The translations under genes and the position numbers were made by a program. Below the pieces are notes generated by a model. That model searched no databases. It was not told where the DNA came from and saw only the letters and a program-made list of their open reading frames with translations. From Archangium gephyra (GTDB lineage Bacteria > Myxococcota > Myxococcia > Myxococcales > Myxococcaceae), in assembly GCF_001027285.1 (NCBI RefSeq), contig NZ_CP011509.1, forward strand, positions 6,658,501 to 6,722,500: a stretch of 64,000 bases of DNA, given 5' to 3'. The first letter of the stretch is position 1; each line of letters opens with the position of its first letter. Below, piece by piece: positions 19,381-27,171 of the stretch.

Positions 19381-20666
19381 GCAAGGTCAGTGGCGTCAAG
19401 GGCATGAACGACATCCTCCCCGGCGACGTGGAGGTGTGGCAGCACGTCGAGCGCACCGCCCGGGAGCTGTTCGGCCGCTTCGGCTATGGCGAGGTGCGCA
19501 CGCCCATGGTGGAGGACACCGCGCTCTTCGTGCGCAGCGTGGGCGAGACGACGGACATCGTCGGCAAGGAGATGTACACCTTCGAGGACAAGGGCGGCCG
19601 CAGCCTCTCCCTACGTCCCGAGGGCACCGCTCCCGCCGCGCGCGCGTACATCGAGCACTCCATCCTCAACCAGGAGCCGATTACCCGCTGGTTCTACATG
19701 GGCCCCATGTTCCGCTACGAGCGGATGAAGACGGGCCGCTACCGCCAGTTCCACCAGATCGGCGCCGAGGGCTATGGCTCCAAGGAGCCCGCCCAGGACG
19801 TGGAGATGATGGACATGGTCGTGCAGCTCCTGCAGAAGCTGGGGCTCACGGACGTGTCGCTCAACATCAACTCGCTCGGTGACGACGCGTGCCGGCCCGG
19901 CTACCAGAACCGGCTGGTGGAGTACCTGCGCGCCCACTCCAGCGAGCTGTGCGCGGACTGCCAGGTGCGCCTGGAGAAGAACCCCCTGCGGGTGCTCGAC
20001 TGCAAGAACGAGCGCTGCCAGCAGATCGCCAACGCCGCGCCCAACATCACCGAGTCGCTGTGCGAGCCGTGCCGCGCGCACTTCGCCGAGGTGCAGCGCA
20101 AGCTGGACGTGCTCGGCATCAAGTACGTGGTCAACTCGCGCATCATGCGCGGCCTGGACTACTACACGCGCACCACCTTCGAGTTCATCGCCTCGCACCC
20201 GGCGCTGGGCACCGCCAGCACCGTGGGCGGCGGTGGCCGCTACGACAAGCTGGTGAAGAGCCTCGGCGGGCCGGACGTGCCCGCGGTGGGCTTCGGCCTG
20301 GGCCTGGACCGGCTCTGCCTGCTCCTCAAGGAGAGCGGCCAGCAGTTCTCCCCGCCGGTGGATCTCTTCATCGCCGCGGCGGACGAGGGCTCGGCGGACG
20401 TGGCCTTCGGGCTGGTGAGCCGCATGCGCCGCGAGGGCCTGCGCGTGGAGTTCGACACGCGCGGCGGCAGCCTCAAGAGCCAGATGAAGCGCGCGGACAA
20501 GACGGGCGCCCGCTTCACGCTGGTGCTCGGGCAGAACGAGCGCGAGAGCGGCCAGGCCCAGCTCAAGCCCATGGCGGGCGGAGACGCCATCCCCGTGCGG
20601 CTCGAGGACCTGGCCTCCACCGTGCGCGAGGCGCTCGCCCGGCCGTCCGCTCCTCCCGCCTCCTGA
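19377..20666 (+). CDS. hisS: Histidyl-tRNA synthetase
   Basis: A 429-aa class II aminoacyl-tRNA synthetase starting MSKVSGVKGMNDILPGD. Motif 2 (YMGPMFRYERMKTGRYRQFHQ) and the histidine-binding loop GLDYYTRTTFEF are present, and motif 3 has GFGLGLDR. The C-terminal anticodon-binding domain (about 330-425) is typical. A Cys-rich insertion (CADCQVRLEKNP, CEPC) is common in bacterial HisS. The GTG start overlaps the psd stop as GTGA. Confidence 0.97.
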   Translation: MSKVSGVKGMNDILPGDVEVWQHVERTARELFGRFGYGEVRTPMVEDTALFVRSVGETTDIVGKEMYTFEDKGGRSLSLRPEGTAPAARAYIEHSILNQEPITRWFYMGPMFRYERMKTGRYRQFHQIGAEGYGSKEPAQDVEMMDMVVQLLQKLGLTDVSLNINSLGDDACRPGYQNRLVEYLRAHSSELCADCQVRLEKNPLRVLDCKNERCQQIANAAPNITESLCEPCRAHFAEVQRKLDVLGIKYVVNSRIMRGLDYYTRTTFEFIASHPALGTASTVGGGGRYDKLVKSLGGPDVPAVGFGLGLDRLCLLLKESGQQFSPPVDLFIAAADEGSADVAFGLVSRMRREGLRVEFDTRGGSLKSQMKRADKTGARFTLVLGQNERESGQAQLKPMAGGDAIPVRLEDLASTVREALARPSAPPAS

Positions 20667-20693
20667 GACGGGAAGAGTCTCAGAGACCGGGAA

Positions 20694-20743
20694 AAACCGG
20701 CGGCACCCTTGAGAATTCAAGGGTTTAGAAGGGCCGCCGGTTT
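20694..20743 (+). terminator. Composite hairpin after hisS
   Basis: AAACCGGCGGC (20694-20704) pairs with GCCGCCGGTTT (20733-20743), an 11-base perfect stem. Nested inside is a second hairpin, ACCCTTGA (20705-20712) with TCAAGGGT (20717-20724). It lies just after the hisS stop and upstream of the promoter of the next operon, so it probably separates the two transcripts. Confidence 0.6.
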
Positions 20744-20770
20744 GATGTGTTGGGACGGTGACCTTACAAT
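20742..20770 (+). promoter_or_regulatory. Sigma70-like promoter of the peptidase-PqqD-HprK operon
   Basis: TTGATG (20742-20747), 17 bases, then TACAAT (20765-20770): four of six and five of six consensus matches with ideal spacing. The start codon at 20783 would follow the likely transcription start by only about six bases, so the first gene may be read leaderless; no Shine-Dalgarno is visible. Confidence 0.5.
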
Positions 20771-20782
20771 CCCGTTCCAGTC

Positions 20783-21193
20783 ATGCCGCCAGACTGGACG
20801 CAGGGACGTCGAGACGAGGGCCCGTGCTGGATTCCCATCGAGGGAGACAGCATGTGGCCCTCGTTGCGTTCGGGGGACGTGGCGCGGGTGGAGCCGTGGG
20901 CCGGGGAGCTGCGCCCGGGCGAGGTGGTGCTCGCGCGCTTCGCGCATGCCCTGGTGGTGCACCGCGTGCGGCGGTGTGATGGGGACACGTGCGTGCTGCT
21001 CGGGGACAACGCCCGGGCGGAGGATCCCCCGCTGCCGCGCGAGCGGGTGCTGGGACGGGTGGGGCTGGTGCGCCGGGGCGGCGAGGTGCTCGAGCCGGGC
21101 CGGTGGGACCGGGGGCCGAGGCGCTGGGGCCGCTGGCGCGTGGAGTGGAAGCGTGGGCTGGCGGCGCTGCTCGGAAGACGGAGGCGCGCATGA
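20783..21193 (+). CDS. S24/S26-type peptidase (soluble, Ser-His dyad)
   Basis: A 136-aa small peptidase of the LexA/signal-peptidase fold. The nucleophile motif is EGDSMWPSL with Ser23, followed by GDVARVEPW, HRV with His60, and GDN at 74-76. His in place of the usual bacterial Lys is the pattern of archaeal/ER SEC11 signal peptidases. No membrane anchor is visible, so it should be cytoplasmic, unlike export signal peptidases. It overlaps the PqqD-like gene (ATGA). In this operon it is a candidate leader peptidase for the small peptide at 25081; that role is inferred. Confidence 0.75.
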   Translation: MPPDWTQGRRDEGPCWIPIEGDSMWPSLRSGDVARVEPWAGELRPGEVVLARFAHALVVHRVRRCDGDTCVLLGDNARAEDPPLPRERVLGRVGLVRRGGEVLEPGRWDRGPRRWGRWRVEWKRGLAALLGRRRRA

Positions 21194-21480
21194 GCTTCCG
21201 CCCGGACAGCATCCCCCGCAGGCGCGAGGGCGCGGATGGCCAGCGCTTCGGCGCGGACTTCGTGGTGCTGGATGCGGAGGGGCGGATGCTGCGGGGGCTC
21301 AACGAGACCGCGGCGCGCGTCTGGGACCTGAGTGACGGCAAGCGCACCGCGCGGGAGATCGCCGCCCTGGTGGCGCACGAGTACGGCGTGGATGTGGAGC
21401 GGGTGCTCGAGGACTGCCTGCGCTTCCTCGAGCGGCTCGCGGGACATGGACTGTTGGACGCGGAGGAGGTGCTTCGATGA
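21190..21480 (+). CDS. PqqD-like (RiPP recognition element) protein
   Basis: A 96-aa stand-alone PqqD-family protein. Such proteins bind leader peptides of ribosomally made, modified peptides through a winged-helix fold. Visible family features are the hydrophobic FVVLDAEGRMLRGLNETAARVW strand/helix and the LERLAGHGLL tail. It overlaps both neighbours by four bases (ATGA at either end), so it is tightly coupled to the peptidase and lipoprotein genes. No radical-SAM or PQQ synthesis gene is nearby, so it does not act in PQQ synthesis. Confidence 0.85.
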   Translation: MSFRPDSIPRRREGADGQRFGADFVVLDAEGRMLRGLNETAARVWDLSDGKRTAREIAALVAHEYGVDVERVLEDCLRFLERLAGHGLLDAEEVLR

Positions 21481-21983
21481 GAGCGCTCGTGATGGCGTCG
21501 GTGGTCCTGTGGCTGTCCGCCTGTGACGAGGGCCGTGCTCCTCCAGAGCCTCCGGGTGGGGGAGGGGAGACGCCCGCGGAGCCCGGGCCCGTGGTGCCCG
21601 CCGAGGTGTCGTGGAATGGGATCTCTCCGCCGGTGAGGCCCACGCCGCCACTGCCTCCGCTGGTGGGCTCGGCGGACGTCACCTACGTGCCCGAGGGCGC
21701 GCGCGGCATGTCGGAGGTGACGGCGGTGGAGGTGCGGCTGCGCGTGAGTGGCATCGTCGGCTCGGCATCGGTGGACGCGGAGCTGCTGGCCCCGGGCCCC
21801 GCCGCGTACGAGCGCCACACCCGGAAGGTGGAGGCCGTGCCCACCGAGCAGCGCGAGCTCGTCTTCAGCATGCCCGTGGCGGGGACGAACATCCCCATCC
21901 ACGGCCTGAGCGGGAGCTGGGAGGCGCGCTTCTTCGTCGATGGCGTGCCCCTCACCACCGCCACCTTCACCCTGGATCGCTGA
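21477..21983 (+). CDS. Predicted lipoprotein, unknown function
   Basis: A 168-aa protein with a lipoprotein signal (VVLWLSAC, lipobox Cys at about residue 16), a Pro/Gly-rich linker, and a beta-rich domain that looks Ig-like. Its start overlaps the PqqD-like gene and it lies 12 bases before the large propeller gene, so it probably belongs to the same product pathway. Function unknown. Confidence 0.7.
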   Translation: MRALVMASVVLWLSACDEGRAPPEPPGGGGETPAEPGPVVPAEVSWNGISPPVRPTPPLPPLVGSADVTYVPEGARGMSEVTAVEVRLRVSGIVGSASVDAELLAPGPAAYERHTRKVEAVPTEQRELVFSMPVAGTNIPIHGLSGSWEARFFVDGVPLTTATFTLDR

Positions 21984-21995
21984 GGAGGCCCCGCC

Positions 21996-24900
21996 ATGAA
22001 CGCACGCCTGTTCGCGCTCCTGACCCTGCTGCTGCCCGCCGCCGCGCTCGCCCAGAACGCGTGGACCGTCACCCCGGTGGAGGGCTCGGCGGTGATGGGG
22101 GAGATCTCCTCGCTCGTCTTCGAGGTCCGCAACGCCTCCACCAGCACCCGGCCCCTCAACGAGCTCAGCCTCGCCGTCGACGGTGCCGCCTATGACGTGG
22201 ATGGCGGTGACGCTCCGGCGGGCTGGACGGTGAGCACCATCGATCGCAAGGAGCGCCGCATCACCTACCGGGCGACGGGCTCCTGCACCCCCGGGCCCCT
22301 GGGGCTCGCGCCGGGAGCGTCCGCGCGCTTCACCTTGCGGCTCGTGGGACTCGCGGCCAATGCCGACACCACCGATGCACTGGTGGGAGGGAACAATCCC
22401 ACGAAGTCGAGCATGGCCCTGGACACGTGCCCCGGCGGCGTCACGTTCACGGGCGACCCGGCGCTGGCCCGCTGGAAGCGCGTGGGCCTGTCCGCCACCC
22501 TCACGGCCCTGCCGCGCACCCTTCAGCTCGGGAGCGACGTCACGGTGCAGCTCCTCGTGGTGAACCGCTCGCTGGTGAACCAGGGGGGCATCACCCCGAG
22601 TGGCCCGGCCGTGGTGGGCAGCGCACGCTTCGACACGGTGGTGTCGGCGTTCTCTCCGGCCTCGCTCTCCCTCGCGCCCGGAGCCACCGGGAGCTTCACC
22701 GCGAGGCTGCGGTCCACGCTGGAGGGGACCTCTGTCTTCCAGGCCTCGGCGGGCAACGGCACGGTGAGCACCGCGCTGACCTCCTCCCTGCAGGTGAACG
22801 TGAGCAGCTTCCCGGCGCTCGCCGAGGTGCTTCCCACCAACATCATCACGGGCGATACGGTGACGCTCCGGCTCACCGTGAGCAACCCGTCCACCGTCAA
22901 CTACCGGGACGTGGTGCCCCGGACGCCCGTCTTCCTCGGCACCGCGGTGCCCACGCTCGTGAGCGGCCCCACGCCCGCGAAGTCCACGACGCTCAACGCC
23001 GGCACGTCCGTCAGCTTCGTCTGGAAGTACAAGCTGGACGGGCCCGTGGGTTCCTCCTTCCAGTTCGAGGCCCAGGCGGACGCCACGCGCGCGGGCGTCC
23101 CCCTCTCCACCAGCCGGGTGCTCTCGGGGCTGGGGCGGATCGTGGAGCACCGGCTCTTCATCGAGCCCGCTTCCGTCATCGGCGGCGTCACGAATCGCTC
23201 GCTCCGCTACGTCGTCTACAACGGCGGCACGGTGGAGATCCGCAAGGTGAAGCTGCTCACGCCCGACACCACCTTCTTCAAGGCGTCGGCCACCCCCTTC
23301 GCCAGCGACACCAGCGGGTGGACGGCCGTCGCCACCACCAGCAACCCGAGGGGCTATGAGTGGACGGTCCCCGCCGGGCAGTCCGGCATCACCTCGGGCC
23401 AGCAGCGCGGCTTCACCCTCGACTACGCCACCCTCGGCGCCGTCACCCGGGATACGGCCTTCCTCCACCAGATGGAGCTCACGCTGGCCGATGGTTCCAC
23501 CGTCTTCCGCGTGGACGCGCCCGTCACCCTCTTCGTCAACCGCGTGGTGCCCGAGGTCGAGTCCCTGGTGGCGATCGCCGGGCAGAACCGCAACACGCTG
23601 GTGTGGACCAACCCCTCTGATCATGACGGGGTGCTCGTGCTGCGCGCCGTGGGCGCCGCCCCCAACACCGCTCCCGAGCCGGGCCGGCGGTACGTGGCGG
23701 GCGAGACGCTCGGCAACGCGAAGGTGGTGTACTCGGACGAGGTGAGCGTGGCCTCCACCCTCGAGGACTCCGGGCTCTCCAATGGCACGGCCTACGTCTA
23801 CCGGGTCCACAACCACGACACGCTGTACCGGTACTCGCCCGGCAACGCGCCGCAGTCGCTCGGGCTGAAGTCCACGCCCACCAGCCGCGGCGCCGGCCAG
23901 CCGCTCTGGTGCTACAGCGTGGGCTTCTCCACGTTGCAGCAGCCCGTCACCGAGCTCGGCGTGGGCATCTTCAGCTCCAACACCTCGGGTCGCGTGACGG
24001 CCAACCTGACGAACACGGCCACGCCCGTGCTGGATGGCAACGAGCGCTGGCGGCCCGTGCAGCTCCAGGGCGCCGTGCAGAGCCGCTTCCCCATCGTCCC
24101 GCTGTCCGGCCGATCCGGGCAGTACATCCTCACCGGCGACCAGGCGGGCTACACCCAGGCCATCCGCACCGACACCGGGGAGCTCCTCTGGCGCTCCACC
24201 ACGCCGCTCGGCACCATCCAGTCCTTCCCGGTGGCGCAACTCCACGACACCACCGCCACCAACGCGGCCTACAAGGCGGCCTTCCCCGGGAAGGACCTGG
24301 CCTTCTTCGCCACCCGTCTGAGCACGGGCACCGACAACAAGGTCGTGGCGCTCGATGCCGCTACCGGCGCCCCCGTGTGGACGTACGCCCCGGGGGACCT
24401 CGGAATGGTGAGCGGCGGCTTGTTGATCGACTACACGTACAACCGGCTGTACGTGGGCGCCCGCTCCAATGGCGGCGCACTGGCCTCGCTGCGCATCCTG
24501 GACTCCCTCACCGGCGCCGAGCTGGCCCGGCTGTCGCTCGGGGATATCGATCACGGTCTCGTGCGCTACGGCTCGGCGACGCCCCTGGCGCTCGTGACGA
24601 ACAGCGATGGCACCGTGTACGGCGTCGACATGGTGGGCATGAAGGTCTCCTGGAGCGCGGCCGTGGCGAGCCGTCCCTCGGCCTCGGTGCCCGCGTTCTC
24701 CCAGTTCGCCCGTCCGGTGAATGGAGGCTTCGTCGTGAGCATCCTGGGCGCCACCGACGCCGAGGGCAGGGTGGAGCGCTGGAGCGTCACCACCAGCACC
24801 TCGGGCACCACGGTGACGAAGCTCTGGTCCACTCCCATTCCCAGCCCGTCCGGCTCCTTCTCGTTCACGAGCGGCGGCGTGCAGCGGCTCTACGTCGGCG

Positions 24901-25073
24901 GCAAGGACGAGAAGCTGCACGAGCTGGACATCAACACCGGCGTGGACGGCAAGCAGCTCTCGCTGCCCGGCGCGCTGGCCATCGGCACGCCCACGGTGGA
25001 CAGCACCGTGTCGCGCCTCCACGTGGGCACCCAGGATGGCCGCATCTGCGCCTTCCCGGTGCCGTTCCCCTGA
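21996..25073 (+). CDS. Large secreted Ig-like/PQQ-type beta-propeller protein
   Basis: A 1025-aa exported protein with the signal peptide MNARLFALLTLLLPAAALA. Residues about 20-520 are repeated beta-sandwich modules of the CARDB or DUF11 kind; 520-620 look like an Fn3 module; 640-1020 have repeated segments such as VALDAATGAPVWTY and LHVGTQDGRICAF, as in PQQ-type/Kelch-like beta-propellers (eight-bladed in PQQ enzymes). No PQQ-binding active-site residues could be confirmed, so a structural or binding role is more likely. It sits 12 bases after the lipoprotein and seven bases before the small peptide gene. Confidence 0.75.
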   Translation: MNARLFALLTLLLPAAALAQNAWTVTPVEGSAVMGEISSLVFEVRNASTSTRPLNELSLAVDGAAYDVDGGDAPAGWTVSTIDRKERRITYRATGSCTPGPLGLAPGASARFTLRLVGLAANADTTDALVGGNNPTKSSMALDTCPGGVTFTGDPALARWKRVGLSATLTALPRTLQLGSDVTVQLLVVNRSLVNQGGITPSGPAVVGSARFDTVVSAFSPASLSLAPGATGSFTARLRSTLEGTSVFQASAGNGTVSTALTSSLQVNVSSFPALAEVLPTNIITGDTVTLRLTVSNPSTVNYRDVVPRTPVFLGTAVPTLVSGPTPAKSTTLNAGTSVSFVWKYKLDGPVGSSFQFEAQADATRAGVPLSTSRVLSGLGRIVEHRLFIEPASVIGGVTNRSLRYVVYNGGTVEIRKVKLLTPDTTFFKASATPFASDTSGWTAVATTSNPRGYEWTVPAGQSGITSGQQRGFTLDYATLGAVTRDTAFLHQMELTLADGSTVFRVDAPVTLFVNRVVPEVESLVAIAGQNRNTLVWTNPSDHDGVLVLRAVGAAPNTAPEPGRRYVAGETLGNAKVVYSDEVSVASTLEDSGLSNGTAYVYRVHNHDTLYRYSPGNAPQSLGLKSTPTSRGAGQPLWCYSVGFSTLQQPVTELGVGIFSSNTSGRVTANLTNTATPVLDGNERWRPVQLQGAVQSRFPIVPLSGRSGQYILTGDQAGYTQAIRTDTGELLWRSTTPLGTIQSFPVAQLHDTTATNAAYKAAFPGKDLAFFATRLSTGTDNKVVALDAATGAPVWTYAPGDLGMVSGGLLIDYTYNRLYVGARSNGGALASLRILDSLTGAELARLSLGDIDHGLVRYGSATPLALVTNSDGTVYGVDMVGMKVSWSAAVASRPSASVPAFSQFARPVNGGFVVSILGATDAEGRVERWSVTTSTSGTTVTKLWSTPIPSPSGSFSFTSGGVQRLYVGGKDEKLHELDINTGVDGKQLSLPGALAIGTPTVDSTVSRLHVGTQDGRICAFPVPFP

Positions 25074-25080
25074 GACCTCG

Positions 25081-25278
25081 ATGACGCGCGGCCACGAGCC
25101 AGCTTCCGGGGGAAACCCGCCCACGCCCGGCTCGAAGGAGCCGGTGACGGCCCCGCGTGCGCGCGTCTATGAGCCGCCCGCGGTGCTGTGGGAGCAGCCC
25201 TTCGTCGCGCTCGCGCAGGTGTCCTTCCACGACGACTACGGCTGCGACATTCCGGGCTCGTGCTCGGACCTGCCGTGA
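25081..25278 (+). CDS. Small candidate RiPP precursor with lasso-type leader motif
   Basis: A 65-aa peptide from ATG 25081, ending GCDIPGSCSDLP. A weaker alternative is GTG 25144 (44 aa) with AAGGAG three bases before it. The segment YEPPAVLWEQPF fits the lasso leader motif YxxPxLxxxGxF at Tyr1, Pro4, position 6 (Val) and Phe12; the Gly at 10 is Gln. The short C-terminal part has two Cys four residues apart, several acidic residues and Ser. It lies between the propeller and kinase genes with seven- and one-base gaps. Modification and function are inferred; no cyclase is encoded nearby. Confidence 0.7.
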   Translation: MTRGHEPASGGNPPTPGSKEPVTAPRARVYEPPAVLWEQPFVALAQVSFHDDYGCDIPGSCSDLP

Positions 25279-25279
25279 G

Positions 25280-26086
25280 GTGCTTCCGTCCCATGGGGTG
25301 ACGCTCTCGCTGGCGGGTTGGACGGTGGCCTTCGAGTGCGAGGACGCGGCGCTGGAGGAGTCGCTCGTCCGGGCCTTCCCGGCGTTCCGCACCGAGGCGC
25401 CCGCGCAGGCACGGATCCGCGTGCTGCGTCCGGCGGCTCCGTTGCCTGTGTCCACCGTGCGCTCCCTGCCCGAGCCCCGTCCCGTCCCCGGTGGCGGCCT
25501 GCGGGTGGAGGGTGAGGACTACGTGGCGGACATCGCCCCCGAGGGCCGGAGCGCCACGGTGACGGGCGAGGGCCGCTTCCCGGTGGACACGGTGTTGAAG
25601 GTGATGCTCGCGGGCGAGCTGGCGCGTCGCGGGGGCCTGCTGGTGCACGGCGTGGCGGTGGAGCACGAGGGCCGGGCCGCGCTGTGGACGGGGCACTCCG
25701 GGGCGGGGAAGAGCACCCTGGGCGCGCTGTGGGCGAAGGCCGGGGGCACGGTGCTGACGGACGAGCTGGTGGCGGTCTGGCCCGAGGCGGACGGCTGGCG
25801 GGCCGCGGGGACGCCGTGGAACGTGGGAGTTCCTCGCGAGGCCTCGCTGCGCGTGGTGGGGCTGCTGGGTTGGGACACGGCCTCGCGCTGGGAGCCCGTG
25901 GGCGCGGGGGAGGTGGCCCGGGTGCTGCTGCTCAACGCGCTCCTGCCCGAGGCCTCCGCCTCCGGACGCCGTTACCTGCTGGGCACGGCGAGCCGTCTAC
26001 TCGCGGGTGTGGAGACGGCCCGGCTCGTCTTCGCGCGGGATGCCTCCGCCGCGGACGTGGTGCGCGCCCGGCTGGGAGCGGAGTGA
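25280..26086 (+). CDS. HprK-like kinase domain protein
   Basis: A 268-aa protein whose C-terminal half resembles HPr serine kinase/phosphatase: the P-loop is GHSGAGKST near residue 138, followed by LTDELVAV with the expected acidic residue. HprK proteins without a sugar phosphotransferase partner occur in RiPP clusters, where some phosphorylate the peptide's C-terminal residue. No HPr or PTS gene is in the window. The frame is open upstream, but GTG 25280, one base after the peptide's stop, gives a compact protein. A GTG at 25298 is also possible. Confidence 0.8.
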   Translation: MLPSHGVTLSLAGWTVAFECEDAALEESLVRAFPAFRTEAPAQARIRVLRPAAPLPVSTVRSLPEPRPVPGGGLRVEGEDYVADIAPEGRSATVTGEGRFPVDTVLKVMLAGELARRGGLLVHGVAVEHEGRAALWTGHSGAGKSTLGALWAKAGGTVLTDELVAVWPEADGWRAAGTPWNVGVPREASLRVVGLLGWDTASRWEPVGAGEVARVLLLNALLPEASASGRRYLLGTASRLLAGVETARLVFARDASAADVVRARLGAE

Positions 26087-26091
26087 CGCCG

Positions 26092-26114
26092 ACTGGTCCG
26101 ACAGTCGGACCAGT
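26092..26114. terminator. 23-base palindrome after the HprK-like gene
   Basis: ACTGGTCCGAC, one A, then GTCGGACCAGT: an almost perfect palindrome five bases past the stop, between convergent genes (26086 plus, 26170 minus). It can form a hairpin with a five-base loop and nine-base stem. No T-tract, so termination is inferred from position; an operator is the alternative. Confidence 0.5.
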
Positions 26115-26169
26115 TGGTGAACGTCGTGCCCGGAGGGCTCGCGTTCTGCTCGCACCTCAAGGCGGGCGT

Positions 26170-27057
26170 TCAGCTCGGGCCTGAAGGACGCGGCAACTGG
26201 TTCAACAAGGTGACGAGCCGGGCCGCGCCCTCGATGAACTCGAGTTGGAAGCGGCGTCCGTCCACCACGCTCACCCTCACCTGGGTGGGGGAGAGGAGCT
26301 GGACGCCCTTCCTGGCCGGGATGGCATGGAGCGGAAGGTGGATGGGTTTTCGTCCCGTGGGCTTCCAGACCAACCGCCTGGGGGTGAGCCAGAACCACCC
26401 GGAGCTCAGGTATTGGCTCAGGAGCGCGAAGAGGGGGAGGAGCATCCACAGCAGGCCCCACCCGGAGGGACTGGACAGCCAGACGATGGCGAGAAGGACC
26501 GCCAGGGCCTCGAGCTTCGCATCCCGCAGGTATCCGCCCCAGTGCAGTACCTTCTCCTCGGAGGAGACAGCGGGAGGGAGCAGGTTCTGCTCGAGCCGAG
26601 CGAGGTTCTCCGCGAGCCGGATCCCCTCGGTCATCCACTGGGAATCCCCGCTGTCGAGGCGCCTGTCCGTGAGCACCTCCAGCCGGGTCCGGAGCCTCTT
26701 GATCTTCCGGGCCAGCTCGAGTGCTGGCTCCAGGCCCTCGGATGCGCCTTCCACCTGGAGCCGCTGATGGAGGCGCGTCAGGGCCTCGACGATCGCGGGC
26801 TCGTCACGGACCACCTCGCGCAGCGGTGCGAGTCTCGCTTGCAGCAGGTGCTCCCATTGCCTCCGGCGCAGGGCCTTCTCCAGGAGCGCGTAGCGCCCGA
26901 GCGCGGCTTCCAGCACCTCGATTCCGCCTTCGAGCTGGCGCCGGAGGTCCGCGCTCACGGGGAACGGAATGCGGGAAGCCCGTACTTCCGGGGCGGGAGG
27001 AACAGGAGGGGCGGTGCCCTTCGGCGGAGCCGTGGGCTTGAGTGCCTCCTCGGACAT
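26170..27057 (-). CDS. Membrane protein with PH-like domain, paralogous to upstream gene
   Basis: A 295-aa protein. An N-terminal helical, coiled-coil-like region (about 30-150, PVSADLRRQLEGG onward) is followed by two membrane helices (about 190-225) and a PH-like segment with GWFWLTPRRLVWKP. It aligns along most of its length with residues about 370-665 of the protein encoded just upstream, including DLRRQLEG versus DVRRQLEG. The two genes look like a tandem duplication. Function unknown. Confidence 0.75.
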   Translation of the reverse strand: MSEEALKPTAPPKGTAPPVPPAPEVRASRIPFPVSADLRRQLEGGIEVLEAALGRYALLEKALRRRQWEHLLQARLAPLREVVRDEPAIVEALTRLHQRLQVEGASEGLEPALELARKIKRLRTRLEVLTDRRLDSGDSQWMTEGIRLAENLARLEQNLLPPAVSSEEKVLHWGGYLRDAKLEALAVLLAIVWLSSPSGWGLLWMLLPLFALLSQYLSSGWFWLTPRRLVWKPTGRKPIHLPLHAIPARKGVQLLSPTQVRVSVVDGRRFQLEFIEGAARLVTLLNQLPRPSGPS

Positions 27058-27171
27058 GGCCGACGGTGTGGTGATGAGCCGCTCCTCCGGTGCGCCCCCA
27101 GGCGTTCCCGCCAGGAAGGTGGCCCTCGCTCATGGAACTGGGGAGTCCGTGCCAGGCCGCTCCTTTGGGAC

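Noticed and set aside
20781-25124. A 1447-codon open frame on the minus strand
   Set aside because: It is the mirror of the propeller operon. High G+C keeps antisense frames open; the plus-strand genes have signal peptides, motifs and coupled starts.
20783-26086. Calling the operon a classical lasso peptide cluster
   Set aside because: The B protease and C cyclase are not present, so the leader motif alone does not prove a lasso fold.
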